A DNA stretch of 64,000 nt from Planctomycetota bacterium (GTDB lineage: Bacteria > Planctomycetota > Phycisphaerae > UBA1845 > UTPLA1). Below, in pieces: positions 44,482 through 53,494 of this stretch. Within the stretch, counting starts at the first letter, position 1. The number at the start of each line of letters is the position of its first letter. The DNA is taken from assembly GCA_015654675.1 (NCBI GenBank), contig JAATGM010000017.1, forward strand, positions 1 to 64,000, read 5' to 3'. The notes under the pieces are model-generated. The model was given only the letters and a program-made list of their open reading frames with translations. It made no database searches and was not told where the DNA came from. The translations under genes were made by a program, and so were the position numbers.

Positions 44482-45735
44482 ATGGCGGTGATGCCGGACG
44501 TTCAGCCGACACGATTGACGCGCGACGAAGTCGAAAGCGATCGCTGGGTCCTCAATTTCGGCCCGCAGCATCCTGCCACACATACAACGTTGCGGCTCGT
44601 CCTTGAACTCGACGGCGAAACCGTCGTCGGCTGCACTCCCCACATCGGCTATCTCCATAGCGGCTTCGAAAAACTCGGCGAACACCTCGACTACAACCAA
44701 TACGTCGTCGTTACCGACCGGATGAACTACATCTCGCCGATTTCGAACAACATCGCATGGCACTCCGCCTGTGAAGAATTGTTCGGCATTGAGCTGACGC
44801 CGCGCTGCAAGGCCATCCGCACGATTTGCGCCGAACTCGGCCGCATTCAGGACCACCTCTTGTGCGTCGGCGCGGCCGCTCTCGATCTCGGCGGCTTCAC
44901 GGCTTTCCTTTATGGCTTCAACGAGCGCGAGATCATCTACGATCTGTTGGAGGAAATCTGCGGTGCCCGCTTCACGAATAGCTACACACGCGTCGGCGGG
45001 CTGATGCACGACATCCCGCCCGAGTGGCCGGGCCACGTCAAAGACTTCATGAAGCGCCTTCCGCAGGCCGTCAGCGATCTGGAATCCCTGCTCACGCGAA
45101 ATCGGATTTTCATCGAGCGGACGAAGGGCATCGGCGTACTGACGCGCGAACAGGCCATCGCCTGGTCCGTCACCGGGCCGCTGGCCCGCGCCAGCGGAGT
45201 CATGCGCGATCTCCGCAAGGATGAGCCCTACCTCTGCTATGCCGACAACTGGGACGGAAAAGGATCGTCGGCGGTTCAGTTCAAGGTTCCCGTTTCAAGC
45301 GGCTGCGATGTCTACGCACGCTACCTGGTGCGGCTCGAAGAGCTGCGACAGTCGATGCTGATCATCGAGCAAATCGTTGACAACATTCCCACCGGTCCCG
45401 TTAACGTGCTGCCTGATTCGAGAAAGACCCTGCCTGACAAGCGCGAAGTCTACTTCTCGATCGAAGGCCTGATCCACCACTTCGAAATGATCATGTGGAA
45501 CCGCGGCTTCGCGCCGCCGGTGGGGGAGGCCTATGCCGCCAACGAAACTGCCAACGGCGAGTTGGGCTTCTATCTTACGTCGAACGGCGATAACAAGCCC
45601 TATCGCGCTCGCTGCCGTCCGCCCAGCTTCATTAACTATCAGTGCTTTCCGGATCTGATCAGAGGCCATTCCCTTTCCGACGTGGTCGCCGTTCTCGGCA
45701 GTCTGAATATCATCGCGGCGGAGCTAGATCGCTGA
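44482..45735 (+). CDS. nuoD: NADH-quinone oxidoreductase subunit D
   Basis: The 417-residue protein is the 49-kDa subunit of respiratory complex I, part of the peripheral arm next to the quinone site. It has FGPQHPATH (34-42), GYLHSGFEK, DRMNYISPISNN, and RPPSFINYQCF near the C-terminus. AAGGAG lies 8 nt before the ATG. It is separate from NuoC, not a fused CD subunit, and no nuoC is present in the window. It begins the complex I group that includes nuoE and nuoF. Confidence 0.97.
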   Translation: MAVMPDVQPTRLTRDEVESDRWVLNFGPQHPATHTTLRLVLELDGETVVGCTPHIGYLHSGFEKLGEHLDYNQYVVVTDRMNYISPISNNIAWHSACEELFGIELTPRCKAIRTICAELGRIQDHLLCVGAAALDLGGFTAFLYGFNEREIIYDLLEEICGARFTNSYTRVGGLMHDIPPEWPGHVKDFMKRLPQAVSDLESLLTRNRIFIERTKGIGVLTREQAIAWSVTGPLARASGVMRDLRKDEPYLCYADNWDGKGSSAVQFKVPVSSGCDVYARYLVRLEELRQSMLIIEQIVDNIPTGPVNVLPDSRKTLPDKREVYFSIEGLIHHFEMIMWNRGFAPPVGEAYAANETANGELGFYLTSNGDNKPYRARCRPPSFINYQCFPDLIRGHSLSDVVAVLGSLNIIAAELDR

Positions 45736-45782
45736 TCGCCGGGCGCTTCCAATGACCGGCCGTCGCGTTACATTCGCGCGCA

Positions 45783-48194
45783 ATGGAAATTGATCCGATT
45801 GACGAACATTCCCATGCCCACGGGGGGCTAACTCGCGCCATTCTCACCCTGGCATTTCTGCTTTGTGGCGTGGCGTCCTTTGCATGGGGCATGGGCTGGA
45901 TCGGAGCCGAGTTTGGAGCCGCCGCTTCGGTCGGCGTCGTCGATCATCGTCTCACTGCTCGCTGGCTGGGCGCGGGGCTGCTGTTTTCAGCCGGGCTCTT
46001 CTTCGCGATGCATCGTCGATTTGCGGGCGCTGCAACTCGCGCAATGTCCGAATATGGCCGCTCGATCGACGCGCTCTCGTCCCGCGCGCGATGGATCGAT
46101 CTTGGCCTGGCCAGCGCCCTCGGGCTGTTTCTTGAAGTCGCCCTGATCCGCTGGCACGGCACCGAGTTCCGCGCATGCGCATACCTTAAGAACATCACCC
46201 TGTTGGCCTGCTTTCTGGGCCTCGGGCTCGGCTTCGCCCGCGCCCGCCGAGCCATCGTGAGTATGCCGGCGATGCTCGTTCTCCTCGCGGCCCAGCTGCT
46301 CGTCATGGATGTGCTGAGTCTCGCCGACGCCGATCGAGCCATTCGCAATCCGATCGCCGCCGAGGTGTATTGGGGCATGGGGCACATCACAAATGCACTG
46401 CACGTCGCGGTTTTCTACGGCTTCTTCGCCGCGCTGTTCGTCAGCACGATCGTTATCTTCATCCCCATTGGACAGTTGACCGGCCGGCTGATGGTTCCAG
46501 CCGCGCCGCTCGCGTCATACACCGTGAATATTCTGGGCAGCATCGTCGGCGTCGTGCTGTTCTCGGCTGTGTCTTACCTGTGGCTCCCTCCCGCCATCTG
46601 GTTCGGCATTGTCGCCATCGCCTGCCTGTGGCTCGTCCGAAGCAACCGGAGCGGGCTCGTCGTCGGCGGATGTGCGATGGCCGCCACGCTGGCATGGCTC
46701 GGGTTCGAACCGAGGCCTCAGGTGCGCGATATCTATTCGCCCTATCAACGCCTCGAAGTTCAGGCGAAAGAATTCCCACTAGCCGACGCGTCGCGTGTCA
46801 TCCTGGGCACATCGGTCAGCGCGAACAAGACGTGGTATATGGAGGCCAACGACTTGTCGGACGCCTTTGTCGCGCGATGGGGCGCCCGAGTCGAACCCGT
46901 CAGAGCGAAGGCCGCCGCCTACAACCTTCCCTATCGCACCGGACCTCGGCCTGACAAGGTCCTGATAGTCGGAGCCGGCGCCGGCAATGACGCCGCAGCC
47001 GCGATCCGCAATGGCGCGGGCCACATCGATGCGGTCGAGATCGATCCAGCCATCCTGCAGCTGGGTCGCGATGTGCATCCGGAATCCCCTTATCAATCAC
47101 CTCGCGTTCAAACACAGCTCGCGGACGCCCGGGCCTACATGAAAGGTCTGCCTGCAGCTCAGTTTGACCTCATCGTGTTCGGATTGCTTGACTCGCACAC
47201 GCTGCTCACCGGCATGGCGTCGATCCGGCTGGACAACTTTGTCTACACGCTGGAGTCCATGCGCGAGGCACGCCGCCTACTCCGGCCCGGTGGTCGCGTC
47301 TGTCTCTCATTCGCCGTCGGGCCAGAGAGTGTGTTCGCGGCTCGCATTTTCAAAATGCTTACAACCGCATTCGGACATCCGCCGACCTCCTACACGCTTC
47401 AGGGAACAGACACTTCGTTCGTCATTGGATTGGACGCGCCCGCGTCCCCCGTCTCGGACACCGAATTACCCGAATCAACCGCGACGGTTTCTGGCGCGGC
47501 CAAATTGCTCGATCCGCCGATGGCGACTGACGATTGGCCGTTTCCATTCCTGACCGGCCGGCGCTGGTCTGATTTTCCCCGACCCTATCTCTATCTGATC
47601 GGCCTTCTGGCAGGAATTACGCTCATTTGGGTGGGGAGCACGCGCGACCGCGGCGCCGGCTTCGACGGACAGTTCTTTTTCCTGGGCGCGGCATTCCTCC
47701 TGGTCGAAACGAAGGGTATTACCGAACTGGCCCTCGTCTTCGGAACCAGCTGGATTGTCACCAGCGTCGTCATCGTTGCGATTCTGGTGCTGGTGTTGCT
47801 GGCGAACTGGGTGGTCGCCGCAATCCGCGTACCGAATTTGCACCTGGTGTACTTCCTGCTGCTGGCGAGTCTGTTGTTGGGATACGCAATCCCAATTGAG
47901 CGACTGCTCCCGCTCGGAAGGACCGTCGGCGGAATCGCCGCAGCCGGTCTGCTTTGCCTGCCGCTGCTGTTTGCAGGAATTATCTTCGCCGCCTCGTTGC
48001 GCAGGTGTGAATCGCTGCCGTCAGCATTTTCCAGCAATCTGCTGGGCGCCATACTCGGCGGCCTGTGCGAATACAGCAGTATGGTTCTCGGCTTTCGAAA
48101 CCTTTACCTTGTGGCTGCGGCACTTTACGGATTGGCCTGGTTGTGTGTCGCGGTGCGCAAATCGCCCGCGGCGTTGGATGGAATAACTCGATGA
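45783..48194 (+). CDS. Polytopic membrane protein with spermidine-synthase-like domain
   Basis: The 803-residue protein has about 8 membrane segments to residue 310, a soluble domain with VLIVGAGAGNDAAAAIRNG, AVEIDPAI and LRPGGRVCLSFAVGP (a SAM or decarboxylated-SAM binding Rossmann fold as in spermidine synthases), and about 6 further helices at the end. Such fused proteins are common in planctomycetes; their reaction is unknown and polyamine synthesis is not established. It sits between nuoD and nuoE. It overlaps the lipoprotein gene by ATGA. Confidence 0.8.
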   Translation: MEIDPIDEHSHAHGGLTRAILTLAFLLCGVASFAWGMGWIGAEFGAAASVGVVDHRLTARWLGAGLLFSAGLFFAMHRRFAGAATRAMSEYGRSIDALSSRARWIDLGLASALGLFLEVALIRWHGTEFRACAYLKNITLLACFLGLGLGFARARRAIVSMPAMLVLLAAQLLVMDVLSLADADRAIRNPIAAEVYWGMGHITNALHVAVFYGFFAALFVSTIVIFIPIGQLTGRLMVPAAPLASYTVNILGSIVGVVLFSAVSYLWLPPAIWFGIVAIACLWLVRSNRSGLVVGGCAMAATLAWLGFEPRPQVRDIYSPYQRLEVQAKEFPLADASRVILGTSVSANKTWYMEANDLSDAFVARWGARVEPVRAKAAAYNLPYRTGPRPDKVLIVGAGAGNDAAAAIRNGAGHIDAVEIDPAILQLGRDVHPESPYQSPRVQTQLADARAYMKGLPAAQFDLIVFGLLDSHTLLTGMASIRLDNFVYTLESMREARRLLRPGGRVCLSFAVGPESVFAARIFKMLTTAFGHPPTSYTLQGTDTSFVIGLDAPASPVSDTELPESTATVSGAAKLLDPPMATDDWPFPFLTGRRWSDFPRPYLYLIGLLAGITLIWVGSTRDRGAGFDGQFFFLGAAFLLVETKGITELALVFGTSWIVTSVVIVAILVLVLLANWVVAAIRVPNLHLVYFLLLASLLLGYAIPIERLLPLGRTVGGIAAAGLLCLPLLFAGIIFAASLRRCESLPSAFSSNLLGAILGGLCEYSSMVLGFRNLYLVAAALYGLAWLCVAVRKSPAALDGITR

Positions 48195-48991
48195 TGAAAA
48201 TCAGACAGATGGCGATCGTGACGATTCTTGTGGCAGTGGGGGGGTGCGGTGGGCCGAAGAAACCCAGCGCCGTCCTCGAAAGGCCGGCGGACTTCCCGGC
48301 CAGCTGGGAGGGTCATCAACTTTTCAATACGCAGGTCGCGTACATCTATGCGGTCGACGAAACGTCTGCCGCAATGGCTGAAAAGGTCGTCAAAGATGTC
48401 GCCAAGTACATCAAGAAAAATCACGATCGCGTCCTGCCCAAGGGTCTGGTCATCGTCATGGAACCGAACGACCCGCCTTTCGTCACATCGCTGGAGGAGA
48501 TCGAGTCGATCCAGACCGATCCCGACCTTCCTGCCACCAAGCGCCGTCATCCCAAGACGCCTGCTGAATTGCGGCAGGAACTCGCGGCAAAAGGCATTCC
48601 CGAAGCACCGATGGTCCGGGCAGGCAGCATTCCACTCTCGGCTCGAATCCTTCGTGCGCACGGTCTTGTACTTCCGCAGCTTCCGTGGGCAGTAGCCATG
48701 CCGTCGCGCGAGCTCGCTGTCGCATCCGGTACCGACGTCTTCGCGGCTGCCCTGCATCATCAAAAACCGGATATCTCAGTCGCACGGGCGCACGAGGCGG
48801 CCGCCAAGATTCCCGACATGGCGGCCAAGGCCTTTGAGGTCAACCGCGGGCAGCCGATTTTTGTGTTGTGGGCAAGCGAACAATCGGATTGGTCAGAGGA
48901 TCAGCGTCGCGAAGCAATTCTCGCGTACGTACGTGCGACGCTGCGGAAAAACTCGCTGCCCGTGCCGAAAGACGAAGCCCTCGGCTGGTAG
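48191..48991 (+). CDS. Lipoprotein of unknown function
   Basis: The 266-residue product has a signal peptide and lipobox ending VAVGGC, with Cys19 as the lipidated residue. The mature part has no recognised domain; it includes VKDVAKYIKKNHDR and a C-terminal DWSEDQRREAILAYVRATL. ATG 48191 overlaps the stop of the membrane protein, so the two may work together. It lies upstream of nuoE, which may be fortuitous. Confidence 0.75.
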   Translation: MMKIRQMAIVTILVAVGGCGGPKKPSAVLERPADFPASWEGHQLFNTQVAYIYAVDETSAAMAEKVVKDVAKYIKKNHDRVLPKGLVIVMEPNDPPFVTSLEEIESIQTDPDLPATKRRHPKTPAELRQELAAKGIPEAPMVRAGSIPLSARILRAHGLVLPQLPWAVAMPSRELAVASGTDVFAAALHHQKPDISVARAHEAAAKIPDMAAKAFEVNRGQPIFVLWASEQSDWSEDQRREAILAYVRATLRKNSLPVPKDEALGW

Positions 48992-49055
48992 CCGCCGGAC
49001 GTGATGCGTGGGCAAATTGGCCCTATACTTTGCCCCCGCAGGACAGGAGTACCTC

Positions 49056-49667
49056 ATGGCGTGGGAAGCACTGGATCGCCGGACGGCGGTCATCGAAAAA
49101 GACGCCCCGGCCGTTCTCAACGAGGCCGTGCGCGAAAAAATCCGTTCGTTCTTCCCGCGCTACGAGACAAAGCGGGCGGCCCTGTTGCCGGCCCTGCACG
49201 TCGTGCAGGATGCCCTGGGCCATGTTGATTGGCAGGCGATGCGCGAAATCGCCGAGGTCCTTGAACTGAAGCCGGCCGAGGTCTTTGACACAATCAGCTT
49301 TTACACGCACTTCTGGACGCACGACAAAGGCAAGAAAGTCATCACGCTCTGCCGCAGCTTGTCCTGCCAGCTCATGGGTGCCGACGCCGTCAAAGCTGCA
49401 ATTGAAAAGCAATTGGGAATTGGCGAACACGAAACGGCCGCCGATGGGCAATACAGCTTTGTGACCGAAGAGTGCCTTGCGGCCTGCGATCACGCGCCGT
49501 GTCTGCTGATGAACGAAAAGCTGCATCGCCGCGTCAAGGCCGACGACATCGCGAAGATGCTCGCCGATCCGAACAACGATCGCCTTGATCTGCCGCGCTC
49601 CGACCTCTTTGACGCCCCGAAACCACCGGCCAGCACCTCAGAATCGAATCCCAACCCGGAGCCCTGA
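49056..49667 (+). CDS. nuoE: NADH-quinone oxidoreductase subunit E
   Basis: The 203-residue protein is the 24-kDa thioredoxin-like subunit of complex I. Its [2Fe-2S] cluster ligands are Cys99, Cys104 (CRSLSC), Cys140 and Cys144 (CLAAC). ATG 49056 is preferred because AGGAG lies just upstream; GTG 49008 would add 16 residues. The C-terminal 25 residues are Pro/Ser-rich and not part of the fold. It pairs with NuoF to form the NADH-oxidising module. Confidence 0.95.
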   Translation: MAWEALDRRTAVIEKDAPAVLNEAVREKIRSFFPRYETKRAALLPALHVVQDALGHVDWQAMREIAEVLELKPAEVFDTISFYTHFWTHDKGKKVITLCRSLSCQLMGADAVKAAIEKQLGIGEHETAADGQYSFVTEECLAACDHAPCLLMNEKLHRRVKADDIAKMLADPNNDRLDLPRSDLFDAPKPPASTSESNPNPEP

Positions 49668-49668
49668 C

Positions 49669-50916
49669 ATGGGCCCCGATGTTCCGGGCGCGATTCCTTC
49701 GGCTCGCGAACGCCGCTGGCGCAACTGGGCATGTTTCCTGCTCATGCTTGCGGCAAATCAACTCATGCTTGGGCCGGTCATTCGGCTTTCGCAGTGGGAT
49801 CTATCCGCAGAGATTGATGCAGGTGTGGCGGAGGGGTTGGCGTGGCTCAATCACCGGCTCGATATTCCTCATCCCGGCCGCGATGCGGCGCGGGATCGCA
49901 TGCACGACACGGCGTATTACAACGGCAAAGTTTACAACGTTTTCCCGCCGCTGGTTCCGTTGCTCACCGTCGTCGTTTCACCATTGCATCGGCTCATCGC
50001 GATGCCGACCGACCGCTGGTTTCCCTTCTTTGAACAACTGCTGTTCTTCTGGCCGTTGCCAATCGTCGGCTTTTTCGTCTTCAGACGGCAGTGCGACGAC
50101 CCCGCCTGGGCGGCCCTGCTGACCGTCGGCTGGATGGGCGGCACCGCACTGCTTCCCAATCTCGAATACACCCGCCACGGATACTTGGGCCCGATCAATC
50201 ACGTCTTGTCCCAGATCGGGCTGCTCATCCTCGCCGCCGACCTCCTCGGCCGACAACGGATTTGGCCGGCGCTCATCGGCCTGTTCATCGCGGTCTGGTC
50301 GCGACAGATGACCTGCCTTTATGCGATGCCCTTGCTTTACGTCGCCTGGCAGCGTCGCCGCCTGATGCTCTGTCTGCTCGGTTTGGTGGTCATCGCGGCG
50401 CCGATTCTTACTTTGAATTGGCTTAAGTTTGGAAACGTCGCGGAGTTTGGCTATCGCTTTATCTACGTCAACCGCGACGACGCGATGGCGCAGCGTGCCA
50501 GCCACGGAATATTCTCGCCCGTGTTCTTCATGGAGAATCTGTGGTACATGCACGCCGAGCTGCCAGCCGTCGAACCGGGGCTCACCAACGTGCGCATCGC
50601 GGCCAGCGGCGACGGCGCGTCTATCTGGTTCACGTCGCCAATTCTGCTATACGTGCTCATCGACGCGCGCCGCTGGTGGCGCGACCCGCGACGCCGCTTG
50701 CTGATGTTGAGCACGATTCCGGTCATGCTCGGCCTGCTTTTCTATCATACGACGGGATTTATGCAGATCGGCTACAACCGATTCGCACTCGATTTCATCC
50801 CCATCTGGCTGGCCGTCATCGCGCCGTTTAGTCGCGGCGGCTGGCGCACGTGGTTTACGCTGGCTGCCACGGCGTGGAGCCTGCTCTATTTTCAATCGGT
50901 AATCCGCATCGGTTAA
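49669..50916 (+). CDS. Polytopic membrane protein, GT-C glycosyltransferase-like
   Basis: The 415-residue protein has about 9-10 membrane segments and a short periplasmic loop after the first helix (HDTAYYNGKVYNVFPPLVPLL), where an Asp and the YNGK.Y..FPP pattern resemble GT-C type membrane glycosyltransferases of planctomycetes. Its acceptor and donor are unknown. It begins 1 nt after nuoE and separates it from nuoF; GGAG precedes the ATG. This placement is unusual for complex I operons. Confidence 0.7.
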   Translation: MGPDVPGAIPSARERRWRNWACFLLMLAANQLMLGPVIRLSQWDLSAEIDAGVAEGLAWLNHRLDIPHPGRDAARDRMHDTAYYNGKVYNVFPPLVPLLTVVVSPLHRLIAMPTDRWFPFFEQLLFFWPLPIVGFFVFRRQCDDPAWAALLTVGWMGGTALLPNLEYTRHGYLGPINHVLSQIGLLILAADLLGRQRIWPALIGLFIAVWSRQMTCLYAMPLLYVAWQRRRLMLCLLGLVVIAAPILTLNWLKFGNVAEFGYRFIYVNRDDAMAQRASHGIFSPVFFMENLWYMHAELPAVEPGLTNVRIAASGDGASIWFTSPILLYVLIDARRWWRDPRRRLLMLSTIPVMLGLLFYHTTGFMQIGYNRFALDFIPIWLAVIAPFSRGGWRTWFTLAATAWSLLYFQSVIRIG

Positions 50917-51005
50917 CCGTCCCGGGCGCAACGTGCCCGTAATGTGGTCGCTTAATCCGGAACCTGCTATATTGGCTTTCCAGTCATCATTAAGAGCCAG
51001 GACCA

Positions 51006-52370
51006 ATGCCACGATTCGAACCAGTCTTATCGAAGAACTTCAGGACCGAAGGAATCCGTTCGCTCGACGTTTATCGAAAAAACGGCGGGTATCGCGCGGC
51101 CGAAAAGGCCCTGAAGACCATGTCCCCCGAGCAGGTCATTGAGACCGTCACGGCGGCCAACCTTCGCGGCCGCGGCGGTGCCGGCTTTCCGGCCGGTATG
51201 AAATGGTCATTCCTGCCGAAGGACCGAAAGATCACAAACCTCTGCGTAAACGCCGACGAGTCGGAGCCGGGAACCTTCAACAATCGGGTGCTCATGGAGA
51301 ACGATCCGCACCAGATGCTGGAAGGCGCTCTCATTGCCGGCTACGCGACGCGGACAACCACGGCCTACATCTACATGCGCGTCGAGTTTCACGAACAGTT
51401 CCACATCCTGCAGAAGGCCCTCGATGAGGCCTATGCGGCCGGCTACTTCGGAAACAACATCCTCGGCACCGGCTTCTCGATGAATTGCTATGTCCACCGC
51501 GGAGCTGGCGCATACGTCTGTGGTGAGGAAACGGGCCTGATCGAAAGTCTCGAGGGCAAACGCGGCTGGCCGCGAATCAAACCGCCGTTCCCGGCCGTCG
51601 AAGGCGTCTTCCGCCGGCCGACGGTCGTGAACAACGTCGAAACGCTCGCATGCTGCGTCCACATCATCGAGCGCGGCGCCGATTGGTTTAAGTCGATCGG
51701 GACGCCCGGATCGGCCGGTCCAAAGCTCTACACGATCAGCGGCCCGGTCAAGCGGCCCGGTTGGTACGAGGCACCGCTCGGGCTGTCCTGCCGCGACCTG
51801 ATCTTCGGCGACGACTTCGCCCAGGGCATGCTCGATGGGAAGGGCGTCAAGGGCTGCATTCCAGGCGGACTGTCGGTCGGCGTGCTCACCGAGAAAGAAC
51901 TCGATTGCAAACTCGACTTCGATGAAGTCCGAAAGTTCGGGCTCCTTGGCCTGGGGACCGCCGGCGCGATTGTTATCCCCGCCGACGCCGATATCCGCCA
52001 GGTGCTCATGAATTGCGCTCGCTTTTATGCCCACGAGAGCTGCGGACAATGCACGCAGTGCCGAGAAGGCACGGGCTGGATGTACAAGATCGCCGCCCGA
52101 ATCGCGCTGGGCGCGGGCCGAATCGAGGACCTCGACCTGCTCTCCGAGCTGAGCCAGAACATGGGCATGATGCCTGGGCTGTCGATTTGCGGCCTGCCCG
52201 ATGGGGCGGTCTATCCCATACGCACCATCGTTCAGAAGTTCCGGGGCGAATTCGAAGAACGCATCCGCGCTCAGGAGCCGGGCCGCGCAGCCGAGGTGTT
52301 GCAGCGGCTCAATCGATCGGCCTACTCTTTGCCGATTTTCGGCCAATCGCGCCTCGCGGGGGCCGTGTGA
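51006..52370 (+). CDS. nuoF: NADH-quinone oxidoreductase subunit F
   Basis: The 454-residue protein is the 51-kDa NADH- and FMN-binding subunit of complex I. It has the glycine-rich NADH loop RGRGGAGFPAGMKW (54-67), NADESEPGTF for FMN and the [4Fe-4S] ligands Cys346, Cys349, Cys352 and Cys395 (ESCGQCTQC). It completes the NADH dehydrogenase module with NuoE. The stop overlaps the GTG of the next gene. Confidence 0.97.
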   Translation: MPRFEPVLSKNFRTEGIRSLDVYRKNGGYRAAEKALKTMSPEQVIETVTAANLRGRGGAGFPAGMKWSFLPKDRKITNLCVNADESEPGTFNNRVLMENDPHQMLEGALIAGYATRTTTAYIYMRVEFHEQFHILQKALDEAYAAGYFGNNILGTGFSMNCYVHRGAGAYVCGEETGLIESLEGKRGWPRIKPPFPAVEGVFRRPTVVNNVETLACCVHIIERGADWFKSIGTPGSAGPKLYTISGPVKRPGWYEAPLGLSCRDLIFGDDFAQGMLDGKGVKGCIPGGLSVGVLTEKELDCKLDFDEVRKFGLLGLGTAGAIVIPADADIRQVLMNCARFYAHESCGQCTQCREGTGWMYKIAARIALGAGRIEDLDLLSELSQNMGMMPGLSICGLPDGAVYPIRTIVQKFRGEFEERIRAQEPGRAAEVLQRLNRSAYSLPIFGQSRLAGAV

Positions 52371-52762
52371 CGCAAATCGTCGAGTCGCGTTGGAAACATT
52401 TCGAGCAGCGATTCGCCAGCCGCCAACTTTTTGCGCGCGTCGGCCACGTCCTCGCGGCAATGCCCGCGCACATCGTGGATGGCTTGCTGAGCGATCCCGC
52501 GTTTCATCTCGCCGAAGACAACTACGCTCCCGGCAAGGGCCGCACCGTCTGGATGGCAAGCCCGACTTCGAGTGCGATGGGAAGTCGCAGTGTCGTGCTC
52601 AAGCCGCGACTGGCCGATTGCGACGAGTCCTTCGCGCAGTGGGTCATCGCGCACGAACTCGCCCATGCCCATCTGCGAAACGGCGGCTGGGGCGAGATCG
52701 TCGATCCCGAGCATGCTGCCGACGCACTCGCTGCAAGCTGGGGCTTCCCGCGCCCGATCTGA
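52367..52762 (+). CDS. Small HExxH zinc-metalloprotease-like protein
   Basis: The 131-residue protein has the zinc motif HELAH at 96-100 (H96, E97, H100), followed by EHAADALAASWGF where E115 or H116 could be the third ligand. It is short for a complete protease and resembles small planctomycete proteins with the HELAHA..LRNGG pattern. GTG 52367 is coupled to the nuoF stop. It may be a maturation or stress protease, but this is a guess. Confidence 0.65.
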   Translation: MTQIVESRWKHFEQRFASRQLFARVGHVLAAMPAHIVDGLLSDPAFHLAEDNYAPGKGRTVWMASPTSSAMGSRSVVLKPRLADCDESFAQWVIAHELAHAHLRNGGWGEIVDPEHAADALAASWGFPRPI

Positions 52763-52796
52763 TGGATCGATAAAGCATCGAAAAAGGATCGCCGCC

Positions 52797-53486
52797 ATGG
52801 AAATGACCGCCGATCGCTGGGCTAAGTCCGACCAATACATCCGCGACGTCTTTGGCCGCGAGGATGGCGTGCTCGTGGGTTTGATGGACCGCGCCGTGGC
52901 CGCCGGCCTGCCGAACATCGCCGTTTCACCGGAAACCGGCCGGCTGCTCATGATGCTCGCCGGCATGACCAATGGCGGTCGTGGCGCCGCGCTGGCGCTC
53001 GAGCTGGGCACGCTCGCTGGGTACACGGCTATCTGGATTTCGCGCGGGGTTGCGGCAAACGGCCGGCTTGTCACCCTTGAGCCGAACGCGAAGCATGCGG
53101 CCTTCGCGCGCGAGGCGATCCGCGCGGCGGGGGCCGCCAGCCGCGTCGAAGTCCGCGAGCGGAAATCGCTCGATGCGTTTCCGGAGTTGTCGAGTGAATT
53201 CGGCCCGGCGTCGTTCGACTTCATCTTCGCCGACGCCATCAAGACCGAGTATTCGCAATATTTCCGTTGGGCCCGCGAGCACCTGAAGCCGGGGGGCCTC
53301 TTCGTCGCTCACAACGCCCTCGGATCAGCTCATTGGTGGGTCGACGCGGCCTCCACGCCCGACTCCGAGCCGGAGCGGCAGGCCGTCGATCGCTTTAATC
53401 GTGAGATCGCCGCCGATCCGCTGTTTGACGCGATGGTGTTGCCGACGCATCAGGGCTTGATGGTCGCCCGCCGCAAGCCGATCTGA
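52797..53486 (+). CDS. Predicted O-methyltransferase
   Basis: The 229-residue protein has the COMT-like class I fold: LALELGTLAGYTAIWISRG (motif I), FIFADAIKTEYSQYF and LKPGGLFVAHNALG. The segment AHNALG is at the position where metal-dependent enzymes of this group usually have DN, so His replaces the metal-binding Asp; the metal site may be altered. AAAAAGGA precedes the ATG. The stop is 8 nt from the convergent end of prfB. Substrate unknown. Confidence 0.8.
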   Translation: MEMTADRWAKSDQYIRDVFGREDGVLVGLMDRAVAAGLPNIAVSPETGRLLMMLAGMTNGGRGAALALELGTLAGYTAIWISRGVAANGRLVTLEPNAKHAAFAREAIRAAGAASRVEVRERKSLDAFPELSSEFGPASFDFIFADAIKTEYSQYFRWAREHLKPGGLFVAHNALGSAHWWVDAASTPDSEPERQAVDRFNREIAADPLFDAMVLPTHQGLMVARRKPI

Positions 53487-53494
53487 GATTCGAC

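Noticed and set aside
51207-52559. A leftward 450-codon open frame
   Set aside because: It lies opposite nuoF, whose cysteine and FMN motifs are intact. It is a shadow.
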